Program-made: the position numbers and the translations under genes
In this document: one piece after another, positions 35,185-43,076 of the stretch
Layout of the letters: every line of letters begins with the position of its first letter
Position numbering within the stretch: position 1 is the first letter of the stretch
The notes under the pieces: model-generated
The model's input: only the letters and a program-made list of their open reading frames with translations
Told to the model about the DNA's origin: nothing
Databases searched by the model: none
Assembly: GCF_002261355.1 (NCBI RefSeq)
Contig: NZ_NEVU01000003.1
Coordinates: 682,001-746,000 of the forward strand
Reading direction: 5' to 3'
Source: Bordetella genomosp. 12
GTDB taxonomy: Bacteria; Pseudomonadota; Gammaproteobacteria; Burkholderiales; Burkholderiaceae_B
DNA length: 64,000 nt

Positions 35185-37569
35185 GTGAGCACGTTCACCG
35201 TCAAGCATGCCGCCGTCCTCGGAGCGGGCGTCATGGGCGCGCAAATCGCCGCGCATCTGGCCAACGCCGGAATACCCGTCACGCTCTATGACCTGACCGC
35301 CAAGGAAGGCGCGCGCAACGGCGTGGTCGAGCGTGCGCTGGCCGGCCTGAAGAAACTCGAGCCGGCGCCGCTGGCGCGGCCCGATCGCCTGGCGCTGATC
35401 ACGCCCGCCAACTATGACGACGATCTGCCGCGCCTGGCGCACTGCGATCTGGTGATCGAGGCCATCGCCGAGCGGCTGGATTGGAAGACCGACCTCTATC
35501 ACCGCATCGCACCGCATGTCGCGCCCGACGCGATTCTGGCCTCCAACACCTCCGGCCTGTCGATCAACACCCTGGCCGACGCCCTGCCCGAAGCCTTGCG
35601 GCCGCGTTTCTGCGGCGTCCACTTCTTCAATCCGCCGCGCTATATGCGCCTGGTGGAGATCATCGCCACGGCGCACACTCGCCCCGACGTGCTGGATCAT
35701 CTCGAAACCTGGTTGACCTCGCGGCTGGGCAAAGGCGTCGTGCGCGCCTTGGATACGCCCAACTTCGTCGCCAACCGCATCGGCGTGTTCTCCATCCTGG
35801 CCGCGCTGCACCATACCCAGCGCCTGGGCCTGGCTTTCGATGACGTGGATGCGCTGACCGGGCCTCGCCTGGGCCGCCCCAAAAGCGCCACCTACCGCAC
35901 CGCCGACGTGGTGGGCCTGGACACCCTGGCCCATGTCGTGGGCACGATGCGCGACCAACTGCCGCAGGATCCCTGGCACCGCTATTTCTCGGTCCCCGCC
36001 TGGCTGCAGACGCTGATCGATCACGGCGCGCTCGGTCAGAAAAGCGGTGCCGGCGTATACAAAAAAGTCGGCAAGGAGATCCAGGTGCTGGACGCGGCCA
36101 CCGGGCAGTATCGCGCCGCTGCCGGCAAGATCGTGCCTGCCGTCGACGCCATCCTCAAAGAGCGCGATCCGGCCCGCCGTCTGGCTGCGTTGCGGGCCAG
36201 CCCGGAGCCCCAGGCCCAATTCCTCTGGAGCCTGTTGCGCGACACCTTCCATTACAGCGCCGTGCATCTGGCCGACGTCGCCGACAATGCGCGCGACGTC
36301 GATCTGGCCATGCGCTGGGGTTTTGGCTGGGCCCAGGGTCCTTTCGAGACCTGGCAGGCCGCGGGCTGGCAGGCGCTGACGCAGGCCATCGCCGAAGACA
36401 TCGCGGCGGGCCGCGCCATGAGCGACACGCCGCTGCCTGATTGGGTGGGCGAGCGCGACGGCGTGCACAGCGCGGCCGGCTCATGGTCGGCGCGCTCGCG
36501 CACGCTGCGGCCGCGTTCCGATCTGCCCGTCTACCAGCGCCAATTGCTCGCCGAACGCCTGGTGGGCGAACCGCCGGCGCCGCGCGGCACCACGATCTGG
36601 GAGGGCGAAGGCGTACGGCTGTGGCAATTGCCGGAGCAGGACCGCGGGCTGGCCATTCTGTCGCTGACATCCAAGATGCACACTCTGGGCAGCGAAGTGC
36701 TGCAGGGCATTCAACACGCCGTCGCGCTGGCCGAACGCGACTTCGACGGCCTGGTGTTCTGGCATGACGCTCCCTTTGCGGTGGGCGCCAACCTCGAACA
36801 GGTCCACCAGGCCTGCCAGGCTGGCGAGTTCGACATGCTCGAGCGCATGGTCGAAAAATTCCAGAACACCTCGCTCTGCCTGCAGGAGGCCCGCATCCCC
36901 GTGGTGGCCGCCGTACAAGGCATGGCCCTGGGTGGCGGCTGCGAATTCCTCATGCGCGCCAGCCACCGCGTGCTGGCGCTGGAGAGCTATATCGGCCTGG
37001 TCGAGGCTGGCGTCGGGCTGATCCCGGCCGGAGGCGGCAGCGCCTTTCTGGCTAGCCGAGCGGCCGACCTGGCGCAGGCCACGGCCACGCCCGCCGAGGT
37101 CTTCCCGTATCTGCAGCCGGTGTTCCAGAACATCGCCACTGCCCAAGTCAGCAAGAGCGCCCTGCTGGCCATATCGATGGGCTACGCGCAGGCCCAGGAT
37201 GTCATCGCCTTTCACCCTGACGAACTGTTGTGGATCGGTTTGCGAGTCGCGCGCGCGGCTGCCGATGCCGGCCATGTTCCGCGCCCCCGGCGCCAACGCA
37301 TACCCGTGGCGGGCCGCACAGGCATCGCCAACTTCGAGATGGTGCTGGTGAACATGCATGCCGGCGGCATGATCAGCGACCATGATTTGCGCGTTGCGCG
37401 CAGCGCCGCCGTGGCACTGTGCGGCGGCGAAGTCGACGCCGGCACGCTCGTGGATGAGGCATGGATGCTCGCCGTCGAACGGCGCGAGTTCGTGGCGCTG
37501 TTGCGCACCCCCGAAACCCAGGCCCGCATCCGCCACACCCTGGACACCGGCAAGCCCCTGCGCAACTGA
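35185..37569 (+). CDS. fadN: FadN-type 3-hydroxyacyl-CoA dehydrogenase-enoyl-CoA hydratase
   Basis: 794 residues from GTG 35185, with AGGAGG 6 bp upstream. The domain order is the reverse of FadB/FadJ: the dehydrogenase comes first (VLGAGVMGAQIAAHLANAG near residue 12, CGVHFFNPPRYMRLVEI), and the crotonase domain is C-terminal (about 480-700). Its catalytic glutamates are in ALGGGCEFLM and LVEAGVGLIPAGGG. This is the arrangement of Bacillus FadN. It is followed by its thiolase after 9 bp, as in fadNA operons. It is a second fusion enzyme in the same cluster, perhaps for a different chain length or growth state. Confidence 0.9.
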   Translation: MSTFTVKHAAVLGAGVMGAQIAAHLANAGIPVTLYDLTAKEGARNGVVERALAGLKKLEPAPLARPDRLALITPANYDDDLPRLAHCDLVIEAIAERLDWKTDLYHRIAPHVAPDAILASNTSGLSINTLADALPEALRPRFCGVHFFNPPRYMRLVEIIATAHTRPDVLDHLETWLTSRLGKGVVRALDTPNFVANRIGVFSILAALHHTQRLGLAFDDVDALTGPRLGRPKSATYRTADVVGLDTLAHVVGTMRDQLPQDPWHRYFSVPAWLQTLIDHGALGQKSGAGVYKKVGKEIQVLDAATGQYRAAAGKIVPAVDAILKERDPARRLAALRASPEPQAQFLWSLLRDTFHYSAVHLADVADNARDVDLAMRWGFGWAQGPFETWQAAGWQALTQAIAEDIAAGRAMSDTPLPDWVGERDGVHSAAGSWSARSRTLRPRSDLPVYQRQLLAERLVGEPPAPRGTTIWEGEGVRLWQLPEQDRGLAILSLTSKMHTLGSEVLQGIQHAVALAERDFDGLVFWHDAPFAVGANLEQVHQACQAGEFDMLERMVEKFQNTSLCLQEARIPVVAAVQGMALGGGCEFLMRASHRVLALESYIGLVEAGVGLIPAGGGSAFLASRAADLAQATATPAEVFPYLQPVFQNIATAQVSKSALLAISMGYAQAQDVIAFHPDELLWIGLRVARAAADAGHVPRPRRQRIPVAGRTGIANFEMVLVNMHAGGMISDHDLRVARSAAVALCGGEVDAGTLVDEAWMLAVERREFVALLRTPETQARIRHTLDTGKPLRN

Positions 37570-37578
37570 GGATAGAGC

Positions 37579-38772
37579 ATGAGCCAAACCGACGCTTATA
37601 TCGTGGCCGCCACCCGCCTGCCCGTGGGCAAGCGCAACGGCATGTACGCCACCACCCGCCCCGACGATATGCTGGCTGCGGCCTTGCAGGGTGCGCTGGC
37701 CCAGGTCCCGACGTTAGACCCGGCCCTGATCGAGGATGTCATCGCAGGCTGCGCCATGCCCGAGGCCGAACAGGGCATGAACGTCGCCCGCATGTCGCTC
37801 CTTCTGGCCGGGCTGCCGCAATCCGTAGCCGGCGTGACCGTCAACCGCTTCTGCGCCTCGGGCCTGCAGGCGGTCGCGGACGCGGCCGCCCGGATCCGCA
37901 ATGGCGAGGCCGACATCATGATCGGCGCAGGCACCGAATCGATGAGCGCCATGCCGCAGATCATGGGCAACAAGGTCGCCCTGAACCCGCGCATCTTCGC
38001 GCAAGAAGACACCCTGGGCATGGCCTATGGCATGGGCCTGACGGGCGAACGCGTGGCCGAACGCTGGAAAGTCTCGCGTGCCGATCAGGACGCGTTCGCG
38101 CTGGCCTCGCACCAGAAAGCCTGCGCGGCCATCGCCGCTGGCCACTTCCGCGCCGAGATCACGCCCTACAACATCGTGCGGCATTTGCCGGACGGCCAGA
38201 CGGGCGTCGTGCGCGAGACCGCGCAACTGGCCGAGATTGACGAAGGCCCGCGTCCGGACACCTCGCTCGAAGCGCTGGCGCGCCTGAAACCCGTCTTCGC
38301 CGCACGCGGCAGCGTCACCGCGGGCAACAGCTCGCAGATGTCCGATGGCGCGGGTGCGATCATTCTCGTGTCCGAGCGCATGCTCAAGCAGTTCCAGTTG
38401 GAACCGCTGGCCCGTTTTCTGAGCTTTTCGGTCGCCGGCGTACCGCCCGAGATCATGGGCATAGGGCCGATCGCGGCCGTCCCCAAGGCGCTGCAGCGTG
38501 CCGGCCTGGCGCTGGACGACATCGGCTGGATCGAGCTGAACGAAGCCTTTGCCGCCCAGTCCCTGGCGGTCATCCGCGACCTGGGGCTGGATCCGGCCCG
38601 CGTCAACCCGCTGGGCGGTGCGATCGCACTGGGCCATCCGCTGGGCGCGACCGGCGCCTTGCGCACCGCCACCCTGCTGCACGGGCTGCGCCGCACCGGC
38701 ACGCGCTACGGCATGGTGACCATGTGCATCGGCACGGGCATGGGCGCGGCCGGCATTTTCGAGGCGCTCTAG
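37579..38772 (+). CDS. fadA: Acyl-CoA thiolase, FadA-type
   Basis: 397 residues. The nucleophilic Cys is in NRFCASGLQAV (about residue 93), with ELNEAFAAQS, GHPLGATGALR and C-terminal MCIGTGMGAAGIFE completing the thiolase active site. It forms acetyl-CoA in the last step of beta-oxidation, probably partnered with the FadN-type enzyme 9 bp upstream. Its TAG stop directly abuts the ATG of the DUF4442 gene. It is distinct from the upstream FadI-type thiolase. Confidence 0.92.
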   Translation: MSQTDAYIVAATRLPVGKRNGMYATTRPDDMLAAALQGALAQVPTLDPALIEDVIAGCAMPEAEQGMNVARMSLLLAGLPQSVAGVTVNRFCASGLQAVADAAARIRNGEADIMIGAGTESMSAMPQIMGNKVALNPRIFAQEDTLGMAYGMGLTGERVAERWKVSRADQDAFALASHQKACAAIAAGHFRAEITPYNIVRHLPDGQTGVVRETAQLAEIDEGPRPDTSLEALARLKPVFAARGSVTAGNSSQMSDGAGAIILVSERMLKQFQLEPLARFLSFSVAGVPPEIMGIGPIAAVPKALQRAGLALDDIGWIELNEAFAAQSLAVIRDLGLDPARVNPLGGAIALGHPLGATGALRTATLLHGLRRTGTRYGMVTMCIGTGMGAAGIFEAL

Positions 38773-39345
38773 ATGCAACTTGACTGGCTGCGCTACGTAC
38801 CGCCCGCCTGGCGGGCCGCGGTCCTGCGTCTGGGTTTCAACCTGCACCCGGCCTTCCGTGCCACGGGGGGACGGGTGACCCACGTGGCCCGCGACTACCG
38901 CAGCCTGCGCGTGCGTCTGCCCCTGAACCGGCGCACGCGCAATCTGGTGGGCTCCATCTACGGCGGCGCGTTGTTCGCCGTGACGGACGGCGCGCATCCT
39001 ACCCTGCTCATGCTGGCCCTGGGGCGGGACGTCATCGTCTGGGACAAGGCCGCCAGCATCCGGTTTCGCCGCCCGGCCTACGAAACGCTGTATGCTGAGT
39101 TTCATCTGCCGCGCGGGGAGATCGCCCAGATACGCACCCTGCTCGATAGTCAGCACGAAACCACGCGCCTCTATACGGTCGAACTCAAGGATGCGGCCGG
39201 CGAGGTCTACGCCGTGGTCGAGCGCAGCGTCTATCTGGCAGACAAGGACTTCTATCGCCAGAAGACTTCAGGAGCCGTGCCATGGTCTACCCCTACAGAC
39301 TCTCCTGCCTGCGCATCCTCGTCCAGGGAGGAGTCTGCGCCCTGA
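38773..39345 (+). CDS. DUF4442 hotdog-fold protein, putative thioesterase
   Basis: 190 residues starting directly after the thiolase stop. The DUF4442 signature is recognisable: PLNRRTRNLVGSIYGGALFA, followed by TDGAHPTLLM and DKAASIRFRRPA. These proteins are related to PaaI/YiiD hotdog thioesterases. In this operon it could hydrolyse acyl-CoA to relieve CoA trapping, but no activity is shown by the sequence. The last 21 codons overlap the next gene, which reads in another frame for 64 bp; that is unusually long for this operon and its tail is probably not conserved. Confidence 0.8.
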   Translation: MQLDWLRYVPPAWRAAVLRLGFNLHPAFRATGGRVTHVARDYRSLRVRLPLNRRTRNLVGSIYGGALFAVTDGAHPTLLMLALGRDVIVWDKAASIRFRRPAYETLYAEFHLPRGEIAQIRTLLDSQHETTRLYTVELKDAAGEVYAVVERSVYLADKDFYRQKTSGAVPWSTPTDSPACASSSREESAP

Positions 39346-39893
39346 TCATCGCCTGCCCCGTCCCCGCGGCCGCCAGCGGCCAGACCCTCGAGGTCGAAGG
39401 CATCCCCATCGCGCGGGAGGTCAACCAGGCCGGCCAGACCCTCCAGCTGGTCGGCGCCGGCGTGCACACCAAGTTCGTCTTCCGGATCTATCTGGCCGCG
39501 CTCTACGCGCCCGACCCCAACGCCACGGCGGCCCAGCTGATCGAAGGACCGGGCGCGCGCCGGCTGCATCTGCACATGCTGCGTGACATCGAGAGCCAGG
39601 ACCTGGACGAGGCCATGCGCAGCGAACTCGAGGCCAACCACAGCGCCACGGACTCCTGGGCGCTCAAACCGTCCGTCGATCAGATGTCACGCATGCTCAA
39701 GACCATAGACCGCCTGCGCGAGGGCGACACGATCGATCTCGACATGAACGGCGCGACGGTCGACATCGTTTACAACCGCCAAGATAAAGGCCGCATCGAC
39801 GATCCGCTGCTGCCCGCTGCGCTGATGCGCGTCTGGCTGGGCGACACCCCGACACAGGCCTCGCTCAAACAAGCCTTGCTGGGCCTGCACTAG
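39282..39893 (+). CDS. Exported chalcone-isomerase-like fold protein
   Basis: 203 residues from ATG 39282, supported by AGGAG 8 bp upstream although it lies inside the DUF4442 frame. A signal peptide covers about residues 1-32 (CALIIACPVPAAASG). The mature part contains VGAGVHTKFVFRIYLAALYA and later WLGDTPTQASLKQALLG, the pattern of bacterial chalcone-isomerase-like domains. Plant relatives of this fold include fatty-acid-binding proteins. Between fadA and fadD, a periplasmic fatty-acid carrier is an attractive but unproven role. Confidence 0.8.
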   Translation: MVYPYRLSCLRILVQGGVCALIIACPVPAAASGQTLEVEGIPIAREVNQAGQTLQLVGAGVHTKFVFRIYLAALYAPDPNATAAQLIEGPGARRLHLHMLRDIESQDLDEAMRSELEANHSATDSWALKPSVDQMSRMLKTIDRLREGDTIDLDMNGATVDIVYNRQDKGRIDDPLLPAALMRVWLGDTPTQASLKQALLGLH

Positions 39894-39900
39894 GAAGCAT

Positions 39901-41565
39901 ATGGAAAGACTCTGGCTACGCAACTATCCCGCAGGCGTGCCGGCCGACATCACGGCCGACGGCACCTTGAATGACGTACTGGAAGAAGCGTGCACGCGCT
40001 TTGCGGACCACACCGCCTACATGAGCATGGGGGCCGACCTGCGCTATGACGAACTGGAGCGCCTGTCGCGCCACTTCGCCAACTGGTTGCGTGCCCAGGG
40101 GCTGGTTCCGGGCGACCGCGTCGCCATCATGATGCCCAATATGCTGCAGTACCCGGTGGCGGCGTTCGGGACGCTGCGCGCCGGCTGCGTGGTGGTCAAC
40201 TGCAATCCGCTGTACACCGCGCGCGAACTGCGCCACCAACTGGCCGACTCCGGGGCCCGCGCCATCGTCATCGCCGAGAACTTCGCCGCCACGCTGCAAG
40301 CCGTGCTGCCCGACACCCAGATCAAGCATATCGTGGTCACCTCCGTGGGCGACATGCTGCGCCCCGTCAAGGCCCGGCTAGTCAACTTCGTGCTGCGTCA
40401 TATCAGAAAACTGGTGCCGGCCTGGACGCTGCCCGGCCACACCGTCTGGCGCGCCGCCCTGCGCCAAGGCAGCCAGCAAAGCTACGAGCGCCCGGCCATC
40501 GGCGGCGAGGATTTGGCCTTTCTGCAATACACCGGCGGCACCACTGGCCGAGCCAAGGCCGCCATGCTGAGCCATCGCAACATGGTGGCCAACCTCAACC
40601 AGGCGCACGCCTGGATCCGGCCGCTGGCCACCGAGGGCAAGGAGTGCGTGGTCACGGCCCTGCCGCTCTACCATATCTTCGCACTGACGGCGAACTGCCT
40701 GACCTTTCTCAAACTCGGTGCGAGCAACCTGCTGATTCTCAACCCGCGCGATATCCCCGCCACGGTGCGAGCGCTGCGGCGCCATCGTTTCACCAGCTTC
40801 ACCGGCGTCAACACCCTCTTCAACGCCCTGCTCGAAAACAAAGATTTTCGGGCCCTGGACTTTCACGACCTGCACATGACCCTGGGCGGCGGCATGGCAG
40901 TCCAGAAAACCGTGGCCGAGCGCTGGCGCGCGGTGACCGGCAAGCCCTTGGCTCAGGCTTACGGCCTGACCGAAGCTTCGCCCGCCGTGGCCCTCAACCC
41001 GCTGGACCAGGCCGAGTTCAACGGCTCGGTCGGCCTGCCCGTGCCCTCGACCGACATCTCCATCCGCGACGAACAGGGCCAGGAAGTCCCGCCGGGGCAA
41101 AGCGGCGAAATCTGCGTGCGCGGGCCGCAAGTGATGAGCGGCTACTGGCAGCAGCCTGCAGAAACCGAGCGCGCCTTCTATCCGCAAGGCTATCTGCGCA
41201 CGGGCGACATGGGCTATGTCAATCCGGAAGGCTATCTGTTTCTGGTCGATCGCAAGAAAGACCTGATCCTGGTCTCCGGCTTTAACGTCTATCCGAGCGA
41301 AGTCGAAGAAGTGGCCGCAACCTGCCCCGGCATCCGCGAAGCCGCCGCGGTCGGCTGGCCCGACGAACGCTCCGGCGAAGCCGTCAGGCTGTTCGTCATC
41401 GCCAGCGATCCCACCCTGACCGAAAAAGCCGTGATCGACTACTGCCGCCGCTACCTCACCGGCTACAAGGTCCCGCGTCACGTCGTGTTCCGCAAGGACC
41501 TGCCCCGCAGCAACGTGGGCAAGATCCTAAGACGCAAACTGCGCGAAGAAACGCTGAATCCCTGA
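39901..41565 (+). CDS. fadD: Long-chain acyl-CoA synthetase
   Basis: 554 residues. It is an ANL-superfamily enzyme with the P-loop YTGGTTGRAKAAMLSH (about 213-228), QAYGLTEASP, the hinge-region GYLRTGDMGYV and DRKKDLILVSGFNVYP, and the C-terminal catalytic Lys in SNVGKILRRKLR. The FACS-type fatty-acid signature is present. It activates imported fatty acids with ATP and CoA at the inner membrane, priming beta-oxidation. It is the last gene of the fad cluster, 7 bp after the chalcone-isomerase-like gene. Confidence 0.93.
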   Translation: MERLWLRNYPAGVPADITADGTLNDVLEEACTRFADHTAYMSMGADLRYDELERLSRHFANWLRAQGLVPGDRVAIMMPNMLQYPVAAFGTLRAGCVVVNCNPLYTARELRHQLADSGARAIVIAENFAATLQAVLPDTQIKHIVVTSVGDMLRPVKARLVNFVLRHIRKLVPAWTLPGHTVWRAALRQGSQQSYERPAIGGEDLAFLQYTGGTTGRAKAAMLSHRNMVANLNQAHAWIRPLATEGKECVVTALPLYHIFALTANCLTFLKLGASNLLILNPRDIPATVRALRRHRFTSFTGVNTLFNALLENKDFRALDFHDLHMTLGGGMAVQKTVAERWRAVTGKPLAQAYGLTEASPAVALNPLDQAEFNGSVGLPVPSTDISIRDEQGQEVPPGQSGEICVRGPQVMSGYWQQPAETERAFYPQGYLRTGDMGYVNPEGYLFLVDRKKDLILVSGFNVYPSEVEEVAATCPGIREAAAVGWPDERSGEAVRLFVIASDPTLTEKAVIDYCRRYLTGYKVPRHVVFRKDLPRSNVGKILRRKLREETLNP

Positions 41566-41880
41566 GACGGCGATTCCGCGCCATCTGACGCAATGAGCGG
41601 GGCCGCCCGAGCGGTGGCATGTTGCCCTTGCAGGCTCCCCGCAAGGGCAACGTTCGATTGGCGCGATACCGGCAGATGGCGGACCGCGCCTGGCCGGCAG
41701 GCCGTTCGGCGCGACGACCGCTGAAGGTACAAGGAAAGACGCACCCTCTCCGCGGCACTGGCGCGCGGCGGAAAACAGCCTTACCCACCTGCTTTTCCCG
41801 CTATGCGCTAAGGCGTGGCTCTTAGATAATCACACGCTCATGCCATGCGCCATAGTTTCGCTATCACCCTGGGAGCCGCG
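41566..41880. other. Intergenic region after fadD
   Basis: About 315 bp without a credible gene. It holds a strong inverted repeat (41621-41651), probably ending the fad transcript, and near 41800-41880 the promoter of the LysR gene. No RNA gene is recognised. Confidence 0.6.
41621..41651. terminator. 11-bp perfect inverted repeat after fadD
   Basis: GTTGCCCTTGC / GCAAGGGCAAC with a 9-nt loop, about 55 bp after the fadD stop. There is no clear T-run on either strand, so it is a possible factor-assisted terminator or a 3'-stabilising hairpin. Confidence 0.5.
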
Positions 41881-42840
41881 ATGATGGAACGTCCACTTTC
41901 TACTGCGACGCCCCCCCACCTACTGAGGTCGCGGCTGCGCATCAAGCACATCGAGCTGTTTCGCCACCTGTGCGAAATGCAATCCTTGCGGAAGGCCGCC
42001 GAGGCTTCCAGCATGACCCAGCCTGCCGCCACCAAGCTGATTCAAGATCTCGAAAGTATGTTCGGCGTCCCGCTCTTCGTGCGTGACAGAAGAGGCATGC
42101 GAATGACTGCCCACGGCGAGCTGATACGCCGTCACTTCACCATTGTCATGTCAGACGTCGGCAATATGTGCAACGAACTGGCCTTGTTCGCCACAGGCGG
42201 CATCGGCGAGATTCGCCTCGGCGTACTCCCCTCCCTGTCCATACCGCTGCTGGCCCGCGTGACCGAACAGCTCATGATGACGCATCCGCAGGTGAGCCTG
42301 GCGTTGACGGAGGCTCCCACTAACCGGTTGGTCGTAGGCCTGCAACACAACGAGCTGGATCTGATATTCGGCCGCGTCCTGTCCGCCAACCTGCTGAACG
42401 ATTTTCGCGTCGTCGAGGTTTATTCGGAATCCTTTGATGTCGTCAGTGCAGCGCACCATCCCTTGGCCAGGCAAGACCGTGTGGGATGGACAGATCTTTG
42501 CAGCGAAAAGTGGGTACTCCCCGCAGCAGGCTCGCCGCTACGCGAAATGGCCGACCACCTCTTCACCCTGCGCGGCCTGCCACGGCCTAACGTCGTCGTG
42601 GCCTTCAATAGTTTCAGCCAGGTTCGGACGCTGATCGGCGGGAGCAGGCTGATCGGCCTGATGCCCCGCTCCCTCGCCCAGCAAGGAGAAGCGAGCGGGG
42701 AGCTGGCCCGGCTACTCGCGGCCGATCGCGGACGCTTCCCCCCTATCAGTCTCATTTCCAGGAAAGACCTCGAGCAAGCGCCGCATGTCCGCACGTTCGA
42801 AGCCCTGGTGCTGCGCACCGCAGCCGAACTGGCATCTTGA
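41881..42840 (+). CDS. LysR-family regulator of the catabolic island
   Basis: 319 residues from ATG 41881 (GGGAG 6 bp upstream; the next codon is also ATG). The HTH lies at about 30-60 (LRKAAEASSMTQPAATKLIQ). The effector domain starts near 90 (GEIRLGVLPSLSIPLLARV) and resembles GbpR/CbbR-like LysR regulators of sugar and aromatic catabolism. Unlike most LysR genes it is not divergent from a target: the D-lactate dehydrogenase follows on the same strand after 236 bp. Its targets are unknown. Confidence 0.85.
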   Translation: MMERPLSTATPPHLLRSRLRIKHIELFRHLCEMQSLRKAAEASSMTQPAATKLIQDLESMFGVPLFVRDRRGMRMTAHGELIRRHFTIVMSDVGNMCNELALFATGGIGEIRLGVLPSLSIPLLARVTEQLMMTHPQVSLALTEAPTNRLVVGLQHNELDLIFGRVLSANLLNDFRVVEVYSESFDVVSAAHHPLARQDRVGWTDLCSEKWVLPAAGSPLREMADHLFTLRGLPRPNVVVAFNSFSQVRTLIGGSRLIGLMPRSLAQQGEASGELARLLAADRGRFPPISLISRKDLEQAPHVRTFEALVLRTAAELAS

Positions 42841-43076
42841 ACGGCCGTACAGCGCCCACTCATCGGTTTTGGTTATCGCTCAGCGAAAATTCCTGATCAC
42901 CCAACCACGCGCTTTCGTGCACACTACAAGATCAGCTTCGGCAGCCCCGGGCCGGCCGCGCGACAACGATGGATGCAGGCCGCTGTCCCTCGGCGGGCGG
43001 ACGTCGACTCGACGTGCCAAAGAAACCTGAACTCGGCGCGCAGCCACGACTAGCCCGTCCGATGAGGGTCACGCCC

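Noticed and set aside
33823-36468. 881-residue minus-strand open frame opposite fadL and the FadN-type gene
   Set aside because: Antisense shadow of two well supported genes.
42969-43076. Upstream part of the Dld frame
   Set aside because: No similarity to Dld and Arg/Pro-rich; translation probably starts later.
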